Part shown: positions 1 to 5,068 of the stretch, piece by piece
How positions within the stretch are numbered: the first letter of the stretch is position 1
Layout: the number at the start of each line of letters is the position of its first letter
Assembly: GCA_030667105.1 (NCBI GenBank)
Contig: DAOUWN010000145.1
Location: 1-6,065 of the forward strand
Origin: Deltaproteobacteria bacterium
GTDB taxonomy: Bacteria; Desulfobacterota; Desulfobacteria; C00003060
Length of the DNA stretch: 6,065 nucleotides
Reading direction: 5' to 3'
The notes under the pieces: model-generated
Seen by the model: only the letters and a program-made list of their open reading frames with translations
The model's database searches: none
Told to the model about the DNA's origin: nothing
Program-made: the position numbers and the translations under genes

Positions 1-336
1 ATTCGATAGCACGGCCATCTTCACGTGCTTGGCGGAGAGCGAGTCCAGGAGTTCCTCCACATCGTGATATGGCCTGGTGTTCACCTTCCAGTTGCGGCTA
101 TAGTTTTCTAGAAATGCCTTTACACAATCCGTTACGATATCATCATTGCGTTTTTCAGCAGGCAGTGCACGTGAGACAAGCATGGTGATGCCGTTACCGA
201 TGAATTTGCGATACGTGCCCACCTCGTGGGTGGGAAGCCCGAGTCTTGCCAAGGTACTGTTCACCGAGTCAGCAATGTCTGCCAGGGTGTCAAGCAGCGT
301 CCCATCTAGATCAAAGATTACAGCCTGAAAATGCAT
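1..336 (-). CDS. gph: HAD-superfamily phosphatase, phosphoglycolate phosphatase-like (N-terminal half, cut by window edge)
   Basis: Seen: the reading frame starts at an ATG at 336-334 and stays open to base 1, giving 112 residues. The N-terminus MHFQAVIFDLDGTLLDT holds HAD motif I (DxDGT, residues 9-13), with Asp9 as the expected nucleophile and Asp11 as acid/base. Residues of about 18-90 are helical and fit a C1 cap domain. The visible part ends in VLSN (109-112), which fits motif II with Ser111. Family knowledge: Gph-type enzymes of about 215-230 residues hydrolyse 2-phosphoglycolate and related small phosphate esters in the cytosol. About half the protein, including motifs III and IV, lies outside the window. 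An in-frame TGA upstream of the ATG, with no start codon between them, fixes the start. There is no good Shine-Dalgarno: a GGAGG lies 16 nt upstream inside a hairpin. It follows pncB on the same strand after 117 nt. Exact substrate is inferred; other HAD-IA phosphatases are possible. Confidence 0.85.
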   Translation of the reverse strand, partial: MHFQAVIFDLDGTLLDTLADIADSVNSTLARLGLPTHEVGTYRKFIGNGITMLVSRALPAEKRNDDIVTDCVKAFLENYSRNWKVNTRPYHDVEELLDSLSAKHVKMAVLSN

Positions 337-453
337 ATCTTTCGTTAGCCCGCCTCCGGCGGGACGGTTTCAGCCGTCGCAGCCAGTGCTTTGGCGAAGT
401 CGGCTCAGATTTGCGGTAAACCTACAGCCCTTGAACCCTGAACCCGTGAACGG
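337..453. repeat. Structured pncB-gph intergenic spacer with REP-like hairpins and TGAACCC repeats
   Basis: Seen: a 117-bp gap between two minus-strand genes packed with small inverted repeats. CCCGCC-TCC-GGCGGG (349-363) is a perfect 6-bp stem with a 3-nt loop. GACGG-TTTCAG-CCGTC (363-378) is a 5-bp stem sharing one base with it. GCCA-GTGCTT-TGGC follows at about 383-396. At 431-453 come three related units, TTGAACCC, TGAACCC and GTGAACGG, the last of which touches the pncB stop codon at 454-456. No T-run follows the GC-rich stems in the minus direction, so they do not look like a textbook intrinsic terminator. Inference: a small repetitive extragenic element or the remnant of one, possibly affecting mRNA ends. 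Copies elsewhere in the genome would be needed to call it a repeat family. Confidence 0.5.
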
Positions 454-1785
454 TTACAAGCTTTCTTGCAATTCCTGTAGCCGGCTGCTTATTCTAACGG
501 GGTAAGGTGTGCTGTCCTGCAGCAACTTGTGCCTTTCATGAAGTGAGGAAAAATTCTTTTTGAATGTATCCCGAATTACTTGAAGCGGGGGGTGTGGGCG
601 CATGCACTTTCCGTTTTCCATCACCGTTTCCAACAAGGGTACTCCGTCTTCTACGGTCTCGTCTTGCAGCCCGATGACATCTTCAAAAAAACGCCTGTCC
701 TTTTCCGATTTTCTAAAGACCTGCTTTTTGCCGGCCAGATTCACCTTGCCGGTGCTGCGCTTAATAATGGGGCGGTCTGCGTATTGGACGAGCTTGTATA
801 CTATGTCAAAATAGGGGGAATCGGCCGAGACCCCCATCTTGGTTCCTACCCCAAAGGCGTCAATTCTGGCCCCGTCTTTAATGGTTTTGGCGATCTTGTA
901 CTCATCAAAACTGCTACTGGCAAAGATCTCCGTGTCTTGAAGGCCTGATTCATCCAGGATTTTGCGAACTTGCCGGCTCAGCAGGGTCATGTCTCCGCTG
1001 TCCAGACGAACCCCCAACAGCTTGCCCCCTTCTTTGACCATTTCCTGCCCCACGATAGCCGCCTTCTTGGCGCCAGCCACGGTGTCATAGGTGTCGATGA
1101 GGAGAATGATTTTTTTCGGAAAGGACCGGGCAAAGGCCCTGAAAGCTTCAATCTCATCTCCAAAGGAACTGATGTAGGAATGGGCCATGGTTCCTGCAGT
1201 GGGGATACCGTAGAGCTTTCCGGCCAGAACATTGCTGGTGGCGGCAAACCCGGCAATATAGCTGCTGCGGGCAGCCTTTAAGCCGGCATCGATTCCGTGA
1301 GTCCTTCGAAGGGAGAAATCGACAAGCCCGCGACCGGCCGCCGCGTGGACACATCGGGATGCCTTGGTCGCAATCATGGTCTGGAGGCTTATGGTGTTGA
1401 TCACGAATGTCTCTAAAATCTGAGATTCTATGACAGGGGCTGTCACTTCAAGAATCGGTTCGTCCTGAAAAAAGATCTCTCCCTCGCCCATGGCCCGGAT
1501 GCTACCGGTAAAACGCATCTCCTTGAGATAGTCGAGAAACTCCTGTGAAAACGTGCGGGTACTATCCAAATAGGAAAGATCGTCTTCTGAAAAACGGAAC
1601 TTAGCCAGGTACTCAAGAAAGTCCTCAAGGCCTGCCGCCACAAAATAGGCCCTGTCGGGTGGATATTTTCTTATAAAGAGTGAAAACGTGGCAGGATCGG
1701 TCATGCCGTTTTCAAGGTAGCTGGCCGCCATAGTGAGTTCGTAAAGATCGATCAGAAGCTCGACTCTGTCAGGAAGGCCTGTCAT
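454..1785 (-). CDS. pncB: Nicotinate phosphoribosyltransferase
   Basis: Catalyses nicotinate + PRPP (with ATP hydrolysis) to nicotinate mononucleotide, the committed step of Preiss-Handler NAD salvage in the cytosol. Seen: 443 residues, full length for the family. The N-terminus LLIDLYELTMAASY (10-23) is typical. Family signatures follow in order: FSLRRTHGIDAG (157-168), GTMAHSY (198-204, with His202 the candidate autophosphorylated histidine), LLIDTYDT (228-235), GVRLDSGD (258-265) and FGVGT (311-315). This pattern fits the long bacterial NAPRTase group rather than nicotinamide phosphoribosyltransferase (NadV/NAMPT), and the nicotinamidase next door supports nicotinate as substrate. The ATG overlaps the stop of pncA as ATGA. 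A GGAG lies 10 nt upstream inside pncA, so translation is probably coupled. The TAA stop abuts a repeat-rich spacer. Confidence 0.95.
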   Translation of the reverse strand: MTGLPDRVELLIDLYELTMAASYLENGMTDPATFSLFIRKYPPDRAYFVAAGLEDFLEYLAKFRFSEDDLSYLDSTRTFSQEFLDYLKEMRFTGSIRAMGEGEIFFQDEPILEVTAPVIESQILETFVINTISLQTMIATKASRCVHAAAGRGLVDFSLRRTHGIDAGLKAARSSYIAGFAATSNVLAGKLYGIPTAGTMAHSYISSFGDEIEAFRAFARSFPKKIILLIDTYDTVAGAKKAAIVGQEMVKEGGKLLGVRLDSGDMTLLSRQVRKILDESGLQDTEIFASSSFDEYKIAKTIKDGARIDAFGVGTKMGVSADSPYFDIVYKLVQYADRPIIKRSTGKVNLAGKKQVFRKSEKDRRFFEDVIGLQDETVEDGVPLLETVMENGKCMRPHPPLQVIRDTFKKNFSSLHERHKLLQDSTPYPVRISSRLQELQESL

Positions 1786-2303
1786 AGGATTTTGGCTCCG
1801 TAGATCTTGTCCATACGCTTGAGGGCAAATTCGTGAAACTCAGGGTCGAAGTCGGCCACACCTGCTCTCGGCACTGTGATATTGTAATCTCGATTGGCAA
1901 GCCCCCCGACGGTGTCCATAACGCAGATATTCGTGCAGACTCCCATAACCTCCACATCTCGAATTCCGTGCTTTTCTAACAAATCGCCCAGTTCAGTTTC
2001 AAAGAAGCCGCTGTAACGTCTTTTTTGTATGACGGTATCTCCTTCGCCCGGGACAAGTTCCGGCACGATCCTGTGCCCCCATGTGCCAGTTACGCAATGC
2101 TTTGGAAATCTATCGAACTCCTTGTCATCTTCTGCATGGGAATCCTGCAGATAGACGACAAGGTCCCCGGCTTTGCGGTAGCACGATATACAGTCCTTGA
2201 CAAAAGGGATGATATCGCGAGCCGATTGGCCGCAATACAAGGCGCCATTTTCATCCACAAAATCGTTTACCATATCGACGACAATCAGGGCCTTGCGGGA
2301 CAT
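1782..2303 (-). CDS. pncA: Nicotinamidase (isochorismatase-family cysteine hydrolase)
   Basis: Deamidates nicotinamide to nicotinate plus ammonia, supplying the downstream phosphoribosyltransferase. Seen: 173 residues. The N-terminus ALIVVDMVNDF places catalytic Asp10, Lys94 sits in VIQKRRYSGF, and the nucleophile Cys127 lies in GVCTNICV (121-128), giving the Asp-Lys-Cys triad of the family. Asp54, His56 (LQDSH) and His69 (FPKHCVTGTWG) match the metal-binding Asp-x-His...His set of characterised nicotinamidases. Isochorismatases proper and generic cysteine hydrolases share the fold but often lack this metal set, so nicotinamidase is the preferred reading. The pncB neighbour, overlapping by 4 bp, makes it stronger. 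The start is set by a perfect AGGAGG 5 nt before the ATG. The gene begins 21 nt after the stop of the transpeptidase gene. Confidence 0.92.
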   Translation of the reverse strand: MSRKALIVVDMVNDFVDENGALYCGQSARDIIPFVKDCISCYRKAGDLVVYLQDSHAEDDKEFDRFPKHCVTGTWGHRIVPELVPGEGDTVIQKRRYSGFFETELGDLLEKHGIRDVEVMGVCTNICVMDTVGGLANRDYNITVPRAGVADFDPEFHEFALKRMDKIYGAKIL

Positions 2304-2308
2304 GATGA

Positions 2309-2314
2309 CCTCCT
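2309..2314 (-). promoter_or_regulatory. Strong Shine-Dalgarno of pncA
   Basis: The minus strand reads AGGAGG, then TCATC, then ATG. It is the best ribosome-binding site in the leftward block and fixes the pncA start. It lies in the 21-nt gap after the transpeptidase stop codon, so pncA can be initiated efficiently on a shared transcript. Confidence 0.85.
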
Positions 2315-2324
2315 GGTTTTTCGA

Positions 2325-3623
2325 TTAGGAGATGCCACGTGGTGAAGGTTTCTTGAAATAGTGTCTCATGGCAAGACGGGCATACTCTTGAGCCCTTGCC
2401 CTGAGGAGTTTGTCGTGTACAACTAATACTGCAAGGGCTAGCTTTTTCGTGCCTGCTTTTTCCGCACAGAAACCCACGAACCAATCATAGAGCAACTCAT
2501 CGCTCTTGTTTTTGATCGAACCTGTTTTTCCCCCGATAAGAAGCTTTTTCAAGATCCGATCGCGCCGAAATCCTCTGAAAGCGCGTCTGCTTGTGCCACG
2601 AGAAATCGTTGCCGCCATCAATTCTTTCATCTCCCGACTCGCTTTTTGGGAAAGGACCTGTCTGATGACGCGGGTATTGCCGGAATAGACAGGGTTATTC
2701 TCATTGTCGGTTATGACTTCAATGATCGTTGGTTCCACGAGCTTTCCATCGTTGAGAATCGCGGCGGCCATCATTGCCCCATGAATGGGAGATATCAGTG
2801 TTTCTCGATTAAAGCCGCAAGCCAGTTCCGCCCAATGATAGGGATCGTCATCGACTGAAATCCGACTCGGCTTAACAGGGAGTTCAAAATTAATCGGTTG
2901 ATTAAATCCAAATCGAACAGCATATTTTTGAAGAAGGTCTTTTTTCAGACAGAAAATGCCCAGTTTGCCGAATGCAGGATTGATCGATTCGGCAAAGGAG
3001 ACTTTCAGGGATACACTGTTCGTGTAACGATTCGTTCGATCGGTCAATTGATTCTTGTAAAGGGTATGCTTGCGTCCGTTGTACTTCAATTTTGTGTCGG
3101 CTGACATGTTGCAGCGATCAATGGCAGCGGCAGCGCTAACGATCTTAAAGATACTTGCGGCCGGGAATTGACTGCTGAGGCAGACACTCTTTACCCCTTT
3201 CATTTTCTTGGAATCGACCATGGAAAGTATCCTTCCGGATGCGGGCTCCATAGCGACAAATCCAACAATAGGGGATTTGGAGCCGTGGATTTTTTTCGAC
3301 ATATAGGCTTGAAGACTGCTGTCCAGGGTTGTTTTCGTGGAAAAGGAATTGCCGGAGTAACTGAGATGGATCTTGCCACCGGGTCCGTTGCACAGAACCT
3401 CGGGATCTATCAGCCCCCTGAGGTCTTTTTTCATCAACACGTTTGAGGTGTCAACCGCCTTTTCTAAAGAACCGGTTGACAGATCAACCCTGGAGAATTG
3501 CGTTGCCAGCCCTAACAACAGCAAGCCCGGGAAGAACCAGAAGCCTTGCCTGAAAAGCCTTTTGCCAAGGGCTTTTCGCTGCAACTTCCTTTGATAATCT
3601 TTCCAGCGTTGAAAATTCTGCAT
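2325..3623 (-). CDS. Short membrane-anchored penicillin-binding protein (transpeptidase domain)
   Basis: Predicted peptidoglycan D,D-transpeptidase acting in the periplasm. Seen: 432 residues. Residues 1-25 are rich in Lys/Arg, followed by one hydrophobic segment at about 27-43 (WFFPGLLLLGLA), so it is a type II anchored protein. The transpeptidase domain starts near TLDSSLQAYM (99-108) and GFVAMEPASGRILSMV (121-136). It carries all three penicilloyl-transferase motifs: SIFK (Ser157 nucleophile, Lys160), SIN (213-215) and KTGS (366-369). No glycosyltransferase domain is present. Only about 50 residues separate the anchor from the catalytic domain, so the large N-terminal dimerisation module of FtsI or PBP2 (usually 550-650 residues) is missing. 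It is best called a minimal class B-like PBP; a beta-lactamase-like role is less likely because no Glu166-type element is apparent. The ATG is the first start after an in-frame TAA, but its Shine-Dalgarno is weak. It is followed closely by pncA. Confidence 0.88.
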   Translation of the reverse strand: MQNFQRWKDYQRKLQRKALGKRLFRQGFWFFPGLLLLGLATQFSRVDLSTGSLEKAVDTSNVLMKKDLRGLIDPEVLCNGPGGKIHLSYSGNSFSTKTTLDSSLQAYMSKKIHGSKSPIVGFVAMEPASGRILSMVDSKKMKGVKSVCLSSQFPAASIFKIVSAAAAIDRCNMSADTKLKYNGRKHTLYKNQLTDRTNRYTNSVSLKVSFAESINPAFGKLGIFCLKKDLLQKYAVRFGFNQPINFELPVKPSRISVDDDPYHWAELACGFNRETLISPIHGAMMAAAILNDGKLVEPTIIEVITDNENNPVYSGNTRVIRQVLSQKASREMKELMAATISRGTSRRAFRGFRRDRILKKLLIGGKTGSIKNKSDELLYDWFVGFCAEKAGTKKLALAVLVVHDKLLRARAQEYARLAMRHYFKKPSPRGIS

Positions 3624-3696
3624 AATCGTCTTGATTACAGTTAGTTATTCCAAGCCGTTGAAATTCCAAGAAGCCAAGTTGTTTTTGACCTAGCCC
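3624..3696 (-). promoter_or_regulatory. Gap upstream of the transpeptidase gene with repeated ATTCCAAG
   Basis: This 73-bp, AT-leaning spacer separates the Fe-S scaffold stop from the transpeptidase start. On the plus strand ATTCCAAG occurs at 3647-3654 and again at 3663-3670, exactly 16 bp apart, with a further CCAAG at 3674-3678. A weak minus-strand promoter reading (TTGGAA, 16-nt spacer, TAACTA) overlaps these repeats. No intrinsic terminator is visible, so read-through from the scaffold gene is possible. The spacer could hold a secondary promoter, but this is unproven. Confidence 0.3.
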
Positions 3697-4128
3697 TTAA
3701 CTGCCCTGGCGCATACATGCGTCCAGGGCAGCTTGCATGGTTTCAGCAGCCACAAAGGCGCAGTGAACGTCATCTTCAGGGAGACCTCCAAGGACTCCAA
3801 GGATTGCCTCGCCAGTAATTTCTGTTAACATCTCGGGCTCTTTTTTGATGGCCAGTTCACAGGCCACTAAAGCGCATACGGCGCTGCAACCACATCCGTC
3901 CGTCGTATAGGAGGCGTCAGAGACAATACCGTTCTCGAGTCGGAGAAAGATCTCCATGGTATCACCGCAGCTTCCGGTTACACGACCGCGCCCTGTGGGA
4001 TTTTCCATGGTGCCTCCAAACCGTGGATTGCGCCATCGCTCATACACCTGCTCTCCGTAAGTTTCCATGACTTCTTGATTGATTTCTTCTTGCAAGCGAT
4101 CGGCAAACTTGTCAAGGGAATTGCTCAT
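3697..4128 (-). CDS. IscU/NifU-N-type iron-sulfur cluster assembly scaffold protein
   Basis: Scaffold on which Fe-S clusters are built before transfer to apoproteins, in the cytosol. Seen: 143 residues. YERWRNPRFGGTMENPTGRG (29-48) matches the family's start. All three ligand cysteines are present: Cys54 in GSCGD (with Asp56 as the conserved acidic ligand), Cys79 in TDGCGC, and Cys123 in VHCAF with the preceding His122. The HscA-recognition LPPVK of classical IscU is replaced by LPEDD (116-120), so an HscA/HscB partnership is doubtful. Extra cysteines occur at 81, 85, 90 and 138. No cysteine desulfurase or other isc/suf gene is visible. The start at 4128 was chosen because AAGGAGG lies 10 nt upstream and the family homology begins there. 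The frame is open upstream to 4443, but that part looks non-coding. Confidence 0.88.
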   Translation of the reverse strand: MSNSLDKFADRLQEEINQEVMETYGEQVYERWRNPRFGGTMENPTGRGRVTGSCGDTMEIFLRLENGIVSDASYTTDGCGCSAVCALVACELAIKKEPEMLTEITGEAILGVLGGLPEDDVHCAFVAAETMQAALDACMRQGS

Positions 4129-4138
4129 GTGGCTTAAG

Positions 4139-4145
4139 CCTCCTT
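4139..4145 (-). promoter_or_regulatory. Shine-Dalgarno of the Fe-S scaffold gene, overlapping a 10-bp palindrome
   Basis: The minus strand reads AAGGAGG, then 10 nt, then the ATG at 4128-4126. It decides the start codon in favour of a 143-residue protein. The spacer is part of a perfect 10-bp palindrome GGCTTAAGCC (4131-4140), which overlaps the last two bases of the ribosome-binding site. Confidence 0.7.
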
Positions 4146-4222
4146 TGAGGATAAGAGTTTTGTAATCCCAAGTCTTCCCATCATTAGAGACTACAGGACA
4201 TGCCGTGCAGGATTCAAGAAAA

Positions 4223-4251
4223 AATATGAGAAGATCGACAAAAAAGTTCAA
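4223..4251 (-). promoter_or_regulatory. Candidate sigma70-type promoter for the leftward block
   Basis: On the minus strand TTGAAC (4251-4246) and CATATT (4228-4223) are separated by exactly 17 nt. Each hexamer matches 4 of 6 consensus bases. Transcription would start near 4216, leaving a leader of about 88 nt before the scaffold start codon. The site is immediately downstream of the tandem GTGCGAGA repeat. Weak matches of this sort are common by chance in AT-rich DNA, so this is a candidate only. Confidence 0.35.
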
Positions 4252-4254
4252 GCT

Positions 4255-4274
4255 GTGCGAGAATCCGTGCGAGA
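4255..4274. repeat. Tandem 8-mer GTGCGAGA, 12-bp period
   Basis: GTGCGAGA occurs at 4255-4262 and again, without mismatch, at 4267-4274, separated by ATCC. It ends 3 bp from the -35 of the candidate leftward promoter, a position typical of an activator site. The repeat is directly visible; the regulatory role is inferred. Confidence 0.45.
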
Positions 4275-4362
4275 TAACAGAGATATCGCCTTTCAGAAAA
4301 AACCCTAGGTCCCCATCCTGGCCTGAGTACAGACCCTGAGGGAACAGATGTTTCAGATGGCA

Positions 4363-4391
4363 GTTCGTTGACATTTCAACAAACATATAAT
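4363..4391 (+). promoter_or_regulatory. Candidate PilZ-operon promoter with overlapping inverted repeat
   Basis: A perfect TATAAT (4386-4391) lies about 70 nt upstream of the PilZ start. Directly before it is an inverted repeat, GTTCGTTGA (4363-4371), loop CATT, TCAACAAAC (4376-4384), with 8 of 9 positions paired. The -35 expected 17 bp upstream of TATAAT is 4363-4368 (GTTCGT), a poor match inside the left arm. The TTGACA at 4368-4373 is only 12 nt from TATAAT, too close to act with it. A weak -35 covered by a palindrome suggests a regulator-dependent promoter; this is an inference. Confidence 0.45.
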
Positions 4392-4458
4392 ATTCGTTTA
4401 ATGGGAACATCGGATGAGAATATGGTGTCCGTCCTAGAAACATCCCGGAAGATTTTGC

Positions 4459-4809
4459 ATGACACTGAAAGAGAACCCGTCAAAGGAGAAGAGAGGAAGC
4501 CCGCGGATAGATTTCCGTCTGTCTGTGATGGTGAGGGGGGGACAGGGGTTAAAGGAGATCAGAAACTTCGGTCTTTACGGGGTCTTTATTCAGACGGAGG
4601 ACCCATCACAGTTTAAGAGCGGGGATGAAATCTATCTGAAAATGAAGCTACCTCGGGAAAAGAAGGCCATTGAGGTGAAGGCTCGGGTTGCCCATGTATC
4701 TGAAAAGGGTGTTGGCATTGAGTTCATAGACTTGCCCCCTAAAGATGCCATGTCTATGGAGCTCTGTTTTAGTGTTTTCAAGCATACTATCCCGCTACCA
4801 GGCGTCTAA
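4459..4809 (+). CDS. Single-domain PilZ protein (putative c-di-GMP receptor)
   Basis: Small cytosolic protein of 116 residues, essentially one PilZ domain. Family knowledge: PilZ domains bind cyclic di-GMP through an N-terminal RxxxR and a downstream (D/N)xSxxG, and adjust motility, surface attachment or polysaccharide output. Seen: KRGSPRIDFR (11-20) supplies RxxxR (Arg12, Arg16), and NFGLYGVFI (36-44) aligns with the second motif. The usual Ser is replaced by Gly38, so binding may be weaker or altered. The barrel continues through GDEIYLKMKLP (55-65), VKARVAHV (73-80) and GVGIEFIDL (84-92). The start follows an in-frame TAG with no other start codon between, and GGAAG lies 7 nt upstream. 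It is first in a rightward series, 21 nt before the next gene. No partner enzyme (GGDEF or EAL) is in view. Confidence 0.82.
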   Translation: MTLKENPSKEKRGSPRIDFRLSVMVRGGQGLKEIRNFGLYGVFIQTEDPSQFKSGDEIYLKMKLPREKKAIEVKARVAHVSEKGVGIEFIDLPPKDAMSMELCFSVFKHTIPLPGV

Positions 4810-4817
4810 TAGAACAC

Positions 4818-4823
4818 AAGGAG
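4818..4823 (+). promoter_or_regulatory. Shine-Dalgarno of the 72-residue gene
   Basis: AAGGAG lies 7 nt before the ATG at 4831, inside the 21-nt gap after the PilZ stop. It is the best ribosome-binding site in the rightward block and the main support for the small gene being real. Confidence 0.75.
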
Positions 4824-4830
4824 AGAGCGT

Positions 4831-5049
4831 ATGTCTGAGTCTAAGGACACAATGGTGGTTCGTGCAAACGTGGAAATGACCACTGCTTCGCTGCAGGCCA
4901 TTGTGGAAAACGCCAAGAAGGTCGCCGGGCGTGACGAAAAAGGGCGCTATCGCGTTGACACAGCAGACAAGGTGAGTGAGATGATTTCTCGCTTTTTGCT
5001 GGAGAATGACTTCGAGAGTTTTGTCAAGAATATCGAGAATTACATATAG
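4831..5049 (+). CDS. Uncharacterised 72-residue protein
   Basis: I do not recognise a family. Seen: a mildly acidic protein (13 Asp/Glu against 11 Lys/Arg) with no Cys, Trp or His, no signal peptide and no membrane segment, so probably cytosolic. It suggests a short strand MVVRANVEM (8-16), a helix TTASLQAIVENAKKVAG (17-33), a charged turn GRDEKGRYRVD (33-43) and a longer amphipathic C-terminal helix from about 44 to 72. A strong AAGGAG (4818-4823) 7 nt before the ATG argues that it is translated. It lies 21 nt after the PilZ gene and 19 nt before the helicase gene, so it is likely co-transcribed with both. The layout could suit a small adaptor or DNA-associated protein, but the sequence does not show this. 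Confidence 0.75.
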   Translation: MSESKDTMVVRANVEMTTASLQAIVENAKKVAGRDEKGRYRVDTADKVSEMISRFLLENDFESFVKNIENYI

Positions 5050-5068
5050 CAGTCGTTTCCTTCAGCCA

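Larger units (their letters stand above)
4129..4458. promoter_or_regulatory. Divergent intergenic region between the Fe-S scaffold and PilZ genes
   Basis: A 330-bp gap between genes pointing away from each other, so it must hold promoters for both sides. Seen: a candidate leftward promoter at 4223-4251, an 8-mer tandem repeat at 4255-4274, and an imperfect inverted repeat followed by TATAAT at 4363-4391 for the rightward side. Between them are short direct repeats of unclear value: CCTGAG at 4322 and 4335, and CAGATG at 4345 and 4354. I see no tRNA, recognisable riboswitch or convincing small coding sequence here. Confidence 0.6.

Noticed and set aside
349..378. Intrinsic terminator after pncB
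   Set aside because: The GC-rich stems are present, but no T-run follows in the direction of transcription, and they sit closer to the next gene's start than to the pncB stop.
580..1281. Plus-strand open frames opposite pncB (580-948, 970-1281)
   Set aside because: They are antisense to conserved pncB motifs and have no ribosome-binding site or family resemblance.
1782..2303. Isochorismatase acting in siderophore biosynthesis
   Set aside because: There are no siderophore genes nearby; the Asp/His metal-binding set and the overlapping pncB favour nicotinamidase.
4260..4362. Riboswitch or structured leader RNA in the divergent region
   Set aside because: Only short direct repeats (CCTGAG, CAGATG) are visible, with no recognised aptamer core or consistent stem architecture.
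4368..4391. TTGACA paired with TATAAT as a consensus sigma70 promoter
   Set aside because: The two perfect-looking hexamers are only 12 nt apart, too short for sigma70 spacing of about 16-18 nt; TTGACA here is more simply explained as part of the inverted repeat.
4129..4443. Upstream in-frame extension of the Fe-S scaffold (up to 105 more residues)
   Set aside because: The extra residues look non-coding, family homology begins at the ATG at 4128, and a good AAGGAGG stands 10 nt before that ATG.
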